Source: Geitlerinema sp. PCC 7407
GTDB lineage: Bacteria > Cyanobacteriota > Cyanobacteriia > PCC-7407
DNA: 64,000 nucleotides
Assembly (NCBI RefSeq): GCF_000317045.1
Contig: NC_019703.1
Coordinates: 3,376,934 to 3,440,933 of the forward strand
Reading direction: 5' to 3'
The position numbers were made by a program, and so were the translations under genes. Under the pieces are notes generated by a model. The model had not been told where the DNA came from and did no database searches. It was given only the letters and a program-made list of their open reading frames with translations. Shown here piece by piece: positions 50,123 to 58,829 of this stretch (position 1 is its first letter; each line of letters starts with the position of its first letter).

Positions 50123-53100
50123 TTACGTCCAAAAAGTATATAAAACTTGTAACTTCAGACTTTCAAATGGTGGTGGAGCGGATCCGCCTTTTGGTTTGAG
50201 TTTGATTACAGTCGTTCCTGAAAGGGGATTTCCCTGCACTCCAAAAATGTCTGGGTCGCCTTGTCCAGTAAAAAAGGCTTTTTGATCATTTAAATGACTT
50301 ACTAAGTTGGTTCCAAGCGGAATAAAGAAATCCCTCTGATCCTGCAAAGTTCGCTGCTTTCTCAGTTGAACTTTGATTCTATCAACTAAATCAGTTGTCC
50401 AAATATCTCCTAGATGAGTCACCTCAATTGGATAGTCGGTTTCCTTTAAGAACTGTCCGCTACCCCTAATTTTACCAGTTAAGAAAATTGCAGCGATGCG
50501 ACCAGTTCTTGCTTCAGGTGCATTGATACTCTTAAAGTGGCGATCTCCGAAATCAGATTGACCTACATCTTCTGGCGAAGGTCTTAGGGTGACAAACAAT
50601 TTACCAGCTTCTTTGGTCACAGAATAACTAATAGATCTCCTGATGTTCCATCTTACTGGAAGTGTAGTGCCGTCAGGAAGAAAAGTAATTTCTATTGGCT
50701 CTGTTTCTAAATCTTCAATTCGCCAGTTTGTGGAATCTTCAGCTTTAATAGAAACTTGTTCTGAAATAGAAATGCCGTTCTTGCGAAACTCTTGAATCCA
50801 TAGCTGATTGAATCCAGGTCTCCACAACTGCTCAATCAAACTCTTCTCATCATCCTGAATATTCCTATTAAGGCGGTCGAGTTGATCCAGGTAAATCTGC
50901 CACTCTTGGGGAACACTAAATAATACTGGTCTCTCTTCTACATGAGGCGCAATGACTAGCCTAAATCCTTCAGGGGTGAATAAAGATTTGATTTGTTGAG
51001 GAGTTAAATCCCACTCAAAGTTGTCTGAGGCTTGAGAGGGGTCGCTAGGTGAACTAAATTCTTGCCCAATAATCTGGCTCCAGTTTGTAAAATTATCGAA
51101 CCAAGAACCCTCTCTTGGTAGAACAGGTATTCTTTGACGTGAAGGATCTACAACGCTAAACGCGGCATAGTAGTATCTGAGCAATTCTCGATAAGCTTTG
51201 AAAGCATACTGGAGTTGCTCCACATAGTCTTCGCGCAGACGACTAGCTGTACCTGCAGCTAAATTAGGCAATCGTAGTGCGGGTTGACTTAACGTACCTC
51301 GAATCCGGCTAGCTTCAACCCCTCGACGTGCTGCCGCTTGGGATAAAGCTCTCTTAGCTTCTAAATTGAATTGTGCTGATTTCACTTTAGCTTGAGCAGC
51401 TTGGTGCCGTTTCTCCGAAGCTTTGAGGGAATTCAATCGAGCATCTTTAACTTTTATTTCTCTCAGTTTGGCTAGATCAGCCACTTTATTTAGTAGAGTG
51501 GCTTTCGATACTTTCAAATCTGCAGCTTTATAAAGTAACCCTACACGCTCTAATTCCTCCACCATGTTATCGAGAGCCGCTTTGGCATTGGCTTCACTTA
51601 GCAATGCATTAGTCTCGTCAATTCCACGTATTTCGAGATCAATATTATTTGTAGGGAGTTTGTCGGTCTGTAGTTTGTTCAAATCAAGTAGCAACTGGGT
51701 GCGCTGCGTATTATCTTCTCCTTTCAGCCAAGGTAGTAAACTCTGTTTGAATTTATCGATACAAGTTTCAAGATATGTTACGCTCTGCTGGGCAGCATCA
51801 ACAGCAGATTTAGGGGAAGATGTGTCTTTGACCGCAGTAATGTCACTAATTCGCCTGTCTAGCTCTTGCTGCCACGGGTCAAGATACTTCTGAAGTTCAC
51901 CTCGAATAATTTCTGGGTTGATCAGGGAAGACTCTAAATTTGCCAACACTTCTGCTTGGCTTTGACTATCAGGAAACAACTCCTTGACTAAGGTCTCTGC
52001 TTCTTTCTGTACAACATTATTCCACCATTGCTGGTTGTCTCGTTTATTACGAATCCAGGTGGAAATTGCATCCTGGCGGAAATTAACTGCTTCTTGTCCT
52101 ACGCTGGTAACGACTAGCTTCGCAAAACGTTCAGCAGCCTCTCGAAGTCCTTCCTCAGTTTGTAAATCTTCTACTTTCTTGCCGATCGCCTTACTAAGCG
52201 CTTTAATTTCCTCTACATTATTTTTGGTGTTCTTAAATAAGTTGTCGCTGAGTTGATTAAGAAATTGGCGAGGACTATCGTACTGGATTGCCTTAAGCGT
52301 TGTTCCTAATCTCCCCAAGTTCGGAATATCTTTCTGGAGGTCCCTATACGAGTCCTCTAAAAGCTGAGTTAGAACAGGAACCTCTGGAAGATCGAGAATA
52401 ACGATCGCATCCTTAAACAGTTGTTCATCTAAAATTTTCGGTAAATTATCAAGTATCGGACCTAAGTTAGAATCCAATTGATCGAAGAACTGATTAAGCT
52501 GCGTTGCTCCTTTTGCTCCTAATGTATTTAATTCTTTTTCGAGATCAACTCCAGCAGCCTGTGCAATAGCAAAGCCATTATCAATCAGACCGACCAAAAT
52601 TTCTTCTGGAGCTTTATTCTCAATTACACCGTTTGCTAGTTCACCGATCGCACCTCCTATTTCCGCACCCAATGCTGCCCCTGCAGGCCCCCCATATATA
52701 GTTCCTATTACGGCTCCAACAAAACGACAGATACCGCCGACAAGCTTACGGCGTTTCTCTTTCTTCTTTCGTTCTGCTTCTGCATCTTTGGCTCTCTGGA
52801 GTTCTGATCTGGCTGTTTCTAAGTTCGTGTTCAACTGCTTAAACAAGGTTGCTTCTACCTTATAAGCCATTGCCCCAATCTGTCCATTGGCAGTTATTTC
52901 ATCACCATCGATAGTGATTTTAGTCGGCTTTTCAAGTAGACTCTTCAATAAATCAATTTCTCTGAGGATAGCTTTTCTAGCTATTTTGACTTTCTCTGAT
53001 TCTTTAAGAGCTTTCTCCCGAGTATTTTTGGCTATATCAACATCTCTTTTCGCAATGTCTACGCTGTTGTTGACTTGACGTTTACTAATTTCCTCAGCAT

Positions 53101-56100
53101 CTCTTTCTAACTTAGCAATTCCCTCGTCTAATTTACTGATCTCTACAAGAGCATCCTGCCGCTGAACTTCAATATCAGCTGCTTCATAAAGCATTTCATT
53201 AGCAAGAACTTCAAACTGAGTAGCTAAAGACTCAAACTCTGCTACTTCTAAATCTGCCTCGGCTTCCCGAACCTCAGCGATCGCCGCCATCATTTGTTCT
53301 CGATAATCGGCTGTATTAAGCAATAGAGGTTGCTTAAGTAAGCTGACAATTTCATCAGCAACATTCCCATCAATCTGTTTTTGTAGGGCAGCTCCATATT
53401 TATCTTCATAATCTTTAAGGTTGTCAACTGCATTTTTTAAGTTATTTGTAGCATTCTTCCAACTTAGATCAGGGAATTCCCCTTCATACCGCCCATCAAT
53501 ATCCTGTGGATTATCTTCAGACACTGCAGGAACGGTCGCTGACAAACTAGCAGCTAAACTGAGCAAACTTACCTCAACATTATTTGGATAAGATGCTATC
53601 CAGTTAATTAACAGAAAGGAAGCATCAACTTGATAAACGTTTAGATTAACTGCCTCTGAGTCTTGTTCTACTTGATAAGTCTTATCGCTTTCCTTAAGCT
53701 GTGGATCAACGATTAACCAGCGTTGTCCCTTCAATACAGGACGAACCGTTGCTTGTCCAGATAGCCCTCCTATAAGAGTCTGAATATCGGAGGGAATATT
53801 CCCTCCTTCAAGAGTTGATACTAATGTAGGACCAACCACTCCGATAAGGTTTAATTGTCCAATTTCTGGAGAATTGGATGATGAAGCTAGCCAATAGCGG
53901 GTTTGCCACCAAGGTTTAATTTCACTTGACGCTTCAGGTAGCTCGTTAAGCAAGAGTTGTTCTCGACAGAAAACGAACCGTACTGCTTTTTGCAAATCAT
54001 CTATCTGTCTAAGTATTAGATTGTGCCTGAGCTTGGCTTCTTGAGGTGAAGTATTTCGACGTAGAGGTTGCACAATCAACTGGCGCTCTAAATCCAACTC
54101 ATCTAGCTTTATTTGAAGCAAAGACAGAAGAAGAACTTTGAGACCAATCCCACCGTCCGCAACTATTTTCTGAAGTGCAGTACGAGTTGCTGTGCCTAGC
54201 TGATTTGTGAGCTGATCAATAAAGTCTGGGATAGGTTGTGGTGCCCAAATAGGAGCAAAACCCTTAGTAACTTGCGGAGCAATAGATAGATTAACTTCTC
54301 GTGCATGTCTTGCCAAGTCAAAAGCAGCAAAAGCTAAAGGTAAACCACTTCCCTTACTATTACCTCCTGTACTCAATAATTGGTTAACAGATTCGGATAC
54401 TAAACGGGAAGCACGCGAACCCAACGGCATAGCCGTCTTGATCGCACTTTTAACAAGTAGTAAATCTCCTGTTCCTTCAGCCATGCGCGCCAATAGGATG
54501 AGCGCATTCATGCCAGCACGGGATTCCCAAACATTACTGGATTCTATTGAAAGCTGAATCCAACCCGCAAATTGCTCAAAGAGTACCTCGCTCGGTGATT
54601 CAAATTGCTTAAAGGCTTGGCTAGGGATAGCTCCAACGGCAAGTGCAGTTAATCCCAACTCTAACCGTACGGCAGCAAGTAAGGCTTTGAGTGCAGCATC
54701 AAGATCGCTGCGATTTATGAGATTCTCTAGACGAGTAGCAAATACGCCATAAGTGTCAAGCTGCAAGCTTACTCCCAGATGCACTAATTCTGCCAAAATT
54801 GGTCGAATTGCATTTAGATCGAGACCTGCAGGGGGCTCGGTGGTGTCGTTCTGGAGCCAATCGGGTAGCTGCTGACTTAAATATTGAGTGACGATGAGAT
54901 CGCCCTCGTTAACGGACGCGCGGGCAAGTCGTCCCCGTAGGCCATCCCAAATATCTAGCTTTAACCAATTAGATAATACTTGCTCATTCGTTGTGGCCGT
55001 TTGGTTTATTATGTCTATCCAGGCGGGTTGATTTGCAAGGGTTTCTTGGATTAGGCTGCCAGAGCGAATTAGTTTAGAATCCAAGGAAAACTGGGAAATT
55101 TGTTGCCTCAGATAGGTAACTAAAGCCAAATTAAGGCGGTCGGATTGTTCAAAACTGGAAGCACTTAAGACTAGAAGCGCAGGTTCGGCCAGGGGGCTCA
55201 CTAAACGTTGTTTGAAAGCAGTTCTTATTTGAAGCGTCTTATTAGCAATCTCTTGAACAACTAAATCAAAATTACTAATATCAGCAATTTGATTGTTAAG
55301 ATTGTCCAGTTTCTTAAAATATTCCTCCCTCTCAGGCGTAATGGTACCAATAGGTTTCCCAGGGCGAAGCTCCGGTAAGGCATTTTGAGAAGATAGCTCT
55401 ACCTCTGGTTTAAACTTATCGTCAGTAAGCTTTGAGCTCTCTTGTAGAATCACTGTCTTAAAAACTTCCAATTCCTCTTCCAATAGTCTTGCTGCCCGAC
55501 TTCTTAAATTGTTGATTAGAGGAGTAGAATGCCATTCCGGGCAGGAGTAAAGAAGCTGACGAATTTCAACCTGTGTATTTTTCCAAAAAGACGGAACATC
55601 ATCTAACTGTTGGCTGTTATTAACAACAGTTTTGAGAACTCTTTCGCTTAGGTCTCCCCAAAAGGAAACTGTTGTTGGGACACTGATTTGTCTATCTTCT
55701 TGAATAACCACACCTTGCTGTTGTGCTAATGCAAGAATTAGCGAGCCAGAAGCAAAAATTGACTCTAGTTTGATAGCGTCTAACAATTCTCTATCAAATA
55801 CATGATCAGTTAACCATTGACAAAAATCTTGAGTCTCTTGGGTTACTCCTGCGTTCAGTTGGCTTAGGAAGGTTTTTCTTAAGATTCTTAGAACTAGAGG
55901 ATGAATCGCCGCAGGTTGGTAGTTAGCATGTTGAGGCTCAAAAAAACCATCACCTCCCGGATTTGTGTTAGGCGATTTCTTCCGAAAATCAGCCCAGCTA
56001 ACCACCCAACTTTCTACTTCCTCCCACTCTGTCGAAAGATCCCCTCCAGTTGCAGCAACAGTTAATTCTCGTGAAACAGATTGGTTATTCAGAATCTCCT

Positions 56101-56557
56101 GTAGAAAAGCAGGTGTAAATTCTCTTACCCACAGACGTTGCTTTGAATTAGTATTGCCTGAAGCATCACTTAAATAATCTTGAATTTGCTTGGCAATATC
56201 AAATATGTTCAGCAAATCAGTATTAGATTCTTCAACAAAGTCTTTAGCATCACTCTTAGTTTCCAATGAGCTTCGAAGTCTCACACCTAAAGCAAGTCGC
56301 TCCGCGGATCCCGCTTCCGTAGCCAGCACAGGTCCAAACTTAGGTAGAGGAGATGACTGAGACAGAATCTTGATTTCGTCTAACCAAGCCAGTGCTGGAG
56401 TATCACCGCTTAGTAGTGCTTCAACTTCACTTACAAAGCTGTCAGCATTACTCAATTTTGATGATCTCAACAAAGAAGCTAAGTCTCGCTTCACTTCTTC
56501 TTGTGAACTGCTGCTTCCTTTTCTGACGGCTTCGGCGAAAACATTTACTGATTCCAT
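50123..56557 (-). CDS. Giant 2144-residue coiled-coil protein, possible pore-forming or toxin-like
   Basis: A single uninterrupted frame. Residues 1-1080 are mostly helical with no recognisable motif. Two long coiled coils lie at about 1085-1265 and 1655-1750. Between them a strongly basic stretch is followed by a Gly/Ala-rich hydrophobic segment (VGGICRFVGAVIGTIYGGPA, then GAALGAEIGGAIGELANG, about 1268-1305) that could enter a membrane. The last 240 residues look beta-rich. No signal peptide. The layout recalls TcA subunits of Tc toxins, but I see no certain homology. ATG 56557 follows AAGGA. It heads a run with fibre-like and radical SAM genes. Confidence 0.7.
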   Translation of the reverse strand: MESVNVFAEAVRKGSSSSQEEVKRDLASLLRSSKLSNADSFVSEVEALLSGDTPALAWLDEIKILSQSSPLPKFGPVLATEAGSAERLALGVRLRSSLETKSDAKDFVEESNTDLLNIFDIAKQIQDYLSDASGNTNSKQRLWVREFTPAFLQEILNNQSVSRELTVAATGGDLSTEWEEVESWVVSWADFRKKSPNTNPGGDGFFEPQHANYQPAAIHPLVLRILRKTFLSQLNAGVTQETQDFCQWLTDHVFDRELLDAIKLESIFASGSLILALAQQQGVVIQEDRQISVPTTVSFWGDLSERVLKTVVNNSQQLDDVPSFWKNTQVEIRQLLYSCPEWHSTPLINNLRSRAARLLEEELEVFKTVILQESSKLTDDKFKPEVELSSQNALPELRPGKPIGTITPEREEYFKKLDNLNNQIADISNFDLVVQEIANKTLQIRTAFKQRLVSPLAEPALLVLSASSFEQSDRLNLALVTYLRQQISQFSLDSKLIRSGSLIQETLANQPAWIDIINQTATTNEQVLSNWLKLDIWDGLRGRLARASVNEGDLIVTQYLSQQLPDWLQNDTTEPPAGLDLNAIRPILAELVHLGVSLQLDTYGVFATRLENLINRSDLDAALKALLAAVRLELGLTALAVGAIPSQAFKQFESPSEVLFEQFAGWIQLSIESSNVWESRAGMNALILLARMAEGTGDLLLVKSAIKTAMPLGSRASRLVSESVNQLLSTGGNSKGSGLPLAFAAFDLARHAREVNLSIAPQVTKGFAPIWAPQPIPDFIDQLTNQLGTATRTALQKIVADGGIGLKVLLLSLLQIKLDELDLERQLIVQPLRRNTSPQEAKLRHNLILRQIDDLQKAVRFVFCREQLLLNELPEASSEIKPWWQTRYWLASSSNSPEIGQLNLIGVVGPTLVSTLEGGNIPSDIQTLIGGLSGQATVRPVLKGQRWLIVDPQLKESDKTYQVEQDSEAVNLNVYQVDASFLLINWIASYPNNVEVSLLSLAASLSATVPAVSEDNPQDIDGRYEGEFPDLSWKNATNNLKNAVDNLKDYEDKYGAALQKQIDGNVADEIVSLLKQPLLLNTADYREQMMAAIAEVREAEADLEVAEFESLATQFEVLANEMLYEAADIEVQRQDALVEISKLDEGIAKLERDAEEISKRQVNNSVDIAKRDVDIAKNTREKALKESEKVKIARKAILREIDLLKSLLEKPTKITIDGDEITANGQIGAMAYKVEATLFKQLNTNLETARSELQRAKDAEAERKKKEKRRKLVGGICRFVGAVIGTIYGGPAGAALGAEIGGAIGELANGVIENKAPEEILVGLIDNGFAIAQAAGVDLEKELNTLGAKGATQLNQFFDQLDSNLGPILDNLPKILDEQLFKDAIVILDLPEVPVLTQLLEDSYRDLQKDIPNLGRLGTTLKAIQYDSPRQFLNQLSDNLFKNTKNNVEEIKALSKAIGKKVEDLQTEEGLREAAERFAKLVVTSVGQEAVNFRQDAISTWIRNKRDNQQWWNNVVQKEAETLVKELFPDSQSQAEVLANLESSLINPEIIRGELQKYLDPWQQELDRRISDITAVKDTSSPKSAVDAAQQSVTYLETCIDKFKQSLLPWLKGEDNTQRTQLLLDLNKLQTDKLPTNNIDLEIRGIDETNALLSEANAKAALDNMVEELERVGLLYKAADLKVSKATLLNKVADLAKLREIKVKDARLNSLKASEKRHQAAQAKVKSAQFNLEAKRALSQAAARRGVEASRIRGTLSQPALRLPNLAAGTASRLREDYVEQLQYAFKAYRELLRYYYAAFSVVDPSRQRIPVLPREGSWFDNFTNWSQIIGQEFSSPSDPSQASDNFEWDLTPQQIKSLFTPEGFRLVIAPHVEERPVLFSVPQEWQIYLDQLDRLNRNIQDDEKSLIEQLWRPGFNQLWIQEFRKNGISISEQVSIKAEDSTNWRIEDLETEPIEITFLPDGTTLPVRWNIRRSISYSVTKEAGKLFVTLRPSPEDVGQSDFGDRHFKSINAPEARTGRIAAIFLTGKIRGSGQFLKETDYPIEVTHLGDIWTTDLVDRIKVQLRKQRTLQDQRDFFIPLGTNLVSHLNDQKAFFTGQGDPDIFGVQGNPLSGTTVIKLKPKGGSAPPPFESLKLQVLYTFWT

Positions 56558-56705
56558 AGTTCGGTCCTTGTGAGGAAGTGACTAATAGACTAGCTTTAGA
56601 AGATTTCAAATTGTCTCTTTTTCGAGAGCTATCTCAGCTTCTTGTAAATCTGAACTGGCTCTATTGAAGTACTGGATTGTGTATGAATAAAGGCGCTAGG
56701 TTATT

Positions 56706-57263
56706 TCAAGATTTAAAGAACTCTTCTGGAATGAGATCTTCCTCGCCCCAATCTATGCCAAAAAACTCTCCTGCTTTTTCGCGATCGGCTTCACTGACTC
56801 CAGCAATTTTAAACAGCGTGTTAATCCATGCCGCGCAGTTCTCATCAATTAGAGAGTAGCGAATATTACCTTTAGACTCAAAATTAGTAGTTAATTGAAT
56901 TACCAACTTTCTAAAGCTACTTAAAGAACCCGATGGGGGGTTAACCTTGTGAGGCTCTAAATCTAAATCTGGCTTGAGCGGGCTAGTATGCTCGCCTGGA
57001 TCGACATACTCACGAACAGCTTTAACATCTGTGTCTTGGTTGACGATTGCTTTCAGCAAATCAGGTATTCCAGGAGAACCCTTAAAAGCCCCAACAGTAT
57101 AGAAGTAGACCATGCCCTCAGGTGTGTCTTCTTGAACAGGTGGTTTACCACTAAATAGAACAGTTGCATCAGGGCAAACCAGCAGAATGAAATGATGATT
57201 CCCAATAGGAGAACCATCAAGATCGCGGGCGCACCAATACACTCCCTCATCCAAGTTACTCAT
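56706..57263 (-). CDS. Possible papain/NlpC-like peptidase domain protein
   Basis: 185 residues. A His in GNHHFILLVCP near the N-terminus and a Cys in IDENCAAWINTLFKIAGVS near residue 145 are arranged like the permuted papain-like (NlpC/LRAT-type) peptidases, where the His precedes the nucleophile Cys. It is encoded 148 bases before the giant gene and 19 bases after the hydrolase gene. It might process or release the giant protein, or cleave peptide or ester bonds. The assignment is tentative because no full family motif is visible. Confidence 0.5.
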   Translation of the reverse strand: MSNLDEGVYWCARDLDGSPIGNHHFILLVCPDATVLFSGKPPVQEDTPEGMVYFYTVGAFKGSPGIPDLLKAIVNQDTDVKAVREYVDPGEHTSPLKPDLDLEPHKVNPPSGSLSSFRKLVIQLTTNFESKGNIRYSLIDENCAAWINTLFKIAGVSEADREKAGEFFGIDWGEEDLIPEEFFKS

Positions 57264-57282
57264 TTGTGCATTCCCTAAATAA

Positions 57283-58047
57283 TTAACTTAAGAAATTGAT
57301 CAATATGCTTGCCGTTTCGATCGCATGACTAAACGGGAACCCATGATTCCCATCTTTAAGTACTTCAAGCTTTGCACCCGGAATTGCTTGCTCCAAAACA
57401 TTGCTGTTTTCAGGCGGTATTACTACATCGCTATCACCAGTAATGATCAACGTAGGAGCCTTAATGGTCTTCAGACTATTGCAGGTATCATGTGAATAAA
57501 TCGCCTTTAACTGCCGATACAAACCTTCCTGTTTGCTGTGATAGGGAGATGTCTTCGCCAAAAAGTCCTGTGCTTTTTTCTTGTTACTGGCATCTGCTAG
57601 ATATGATTGTGTAAACAGAAGATCCAGAAGGGTTCCTCCGGCGAGACTTGAGAGATTAGCCGGAGTGCTACAGCTACCACCTGCCATTGTGCAACCTAAC
57701 ACTAGCTTATTGAGTTTTCCTCCATGTCTCAAAGCAAAATGTTGAGCAGTCATGCCACCCATGCTCACACCAAAGACGTGAGCATGTTTTATTCCCAATT
57801 CGTCCAATAAACCTGCTGCATCATCTGCCAAATCAGCGATCGTATAATCCTTCACTAAGGAAGTTGTTGTCCGTCCAGCATCTCGATTGTCATAGAGAAT
57901 CACCTGATAGTGTTTAGCAAGTTCGTCAGGCAACTCATCCCCCCAGTCTAGGAGGCTAAAGCTCAAACCCATGATCATCAGTAAAGGATGACCACTGCCC
58001 CTTGTTTCATAATTAACACTTAGGTTACCAACGGTAATCTGTGGCAT
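57283..58047 (-). CDS. Alpha/beta hydrolase
   Basis: 254 residues with the complete catalytic set: nucleophile Ser in VFGVSMGGMTAQ, Asp in LIITGDSDVVIPPEN and His in LKDGNHGFPFSH. The oxyanion-hole region is GHPLLMIMGLSFSLLDWG. It resembles small soluble esterases/lactonases of the PcaD/haloperoxidase type; the substrate is unknown. No signal peptide. It lies between the DUF1304 gene and the peptidase-like gene in the minus-strand run. Confidence 0.88.
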   Translation of the reverse strand: MPQITVGNLSVNYETRGSGHPLLMIMGLSFSLLDWGDELPDELAKHYQVILYDNRDAGRTTTSLVKDYTIADLADDAAGLLDELGIKHAHVFGVSMGGMTAQHFALRHGGKLNKLVLGCTMAGGSCSTPANLSSLAGGTLLDLLFTQSYLADASNKKKAQDFLAKTSPYHSKQEGLYRQLKAIYSHDTCNSLKTIKAPTLIITGDSDVVIPPENSNVLEQAIPGAKLEVLKDGNHGFPFSHAIETASILINFLS

Positions 58048-58127
58048 GAATCTCTTAATCTAAGGGAATAAAAATTTAACTGAAGGTCAGGAGATATTTT
58101 CAGGCAGCCCGTTATTTAGCTTTGTCG

Positions 58128-58553
58128 TCATTCAATGATTTTCTTGCGGCTGTCTAACCAAATTAGAAGAAGAGCAATAATGGCAGGAAGCGACTGAAGT
58201 ACAAAGGCTGTTGGTCGCCCAAGACTGATGCTGCCAAAAACGCCAGCAATAAATGCACACAACAGAATGAATACATCTGGCTTCATTGTCGGAATTTGGG
58301 GATTCATAGCCAACAATCCCCAAAGCGCACCAGCACTAAGGAAGCCGTTGTAAAGCCCTATGTTACGAGCAAGAATTTCAGCCTTTTGTTCTATAGAGAA
58401 GCCGCCTAGCAATTTCTCTTGAACAAGAGGGGTTGTCCATAGAAACATCTCGGCTATGAGGAAGAGTAGATGTGCAGCCACAGTCCAAGCTAGGCAAAAG
58501 CTTATCCAAAATCTAGGGTTGCTCAGAAATTTCATCTCTTCTTTTAATGTCAC
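58128..58553 (-). CDS. DUF1304-like small membrane protein
   Basis: 141 residues, four membrane helices. The conserved core ILARNIGLYNGFLSAGALWG with upstream AEMFLW matches the DUF1304 family as I know it. The function of that family is unknown. It is the first gene of the minus-strand cassette, 80 bases before the hydrolase gene. An ATG six codons later is an alternative start. Confidence 0.75.
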   Translation of the reverse strand: MTLKEEMKFLSNPRFWISFCLAWTVAAHLLFLIAEMFLWTTPLVQEKLLGGFSIEQKAEILARNIGLYNGFLSAGALWGLLAMNPQIPTMKPDVFILLCAFIAGVFGSISLGRPTAFVLQSLPAIIALLLIWLDSRKKIIE

Positions 58554-58563
58554 GTTTTAGCAA

Positions 58564-58612
58564 ACGCAAACAATCGAGAGGTCGAAACCTCCGTCCTCTT
58601 GATTGTTTGCGT
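58564..58612. repeat. Long inverted repeat between the DUF1304 gene and dpdJ
   Basis: Two 18-base arms (ACGCAAACAATCGAGAGG at 58564-58581 and its complement at 58595-58612, one mismatch that forms a G-T pair on one strand) flank a 13-base loop. No T-tract follows on the minus strand, so it is not a standard terminator of dpdJ. It marks the junction between dpdJ and the radical SAM cassette. Confidence 0.8.
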
Positions 58613-58829
58613 AATGGTTTCGTCTATAACTGTTCTAACCACACAAGTTCTGATCAGGAAAAAATTTAAGTATTTTTCCTGATATAGCTGGTAATATTTA
58701 TTAAGTGTAAATGGTAAATCTTAATCTTCTGACACCAGAAGAAATACATTAATTCGTAAACATCTTGCAGAGGTATGAAAAGCAACCTATGTGGCATGCT
58801 CAGAATTAAAGCGGAGCACAGGTAACAGG

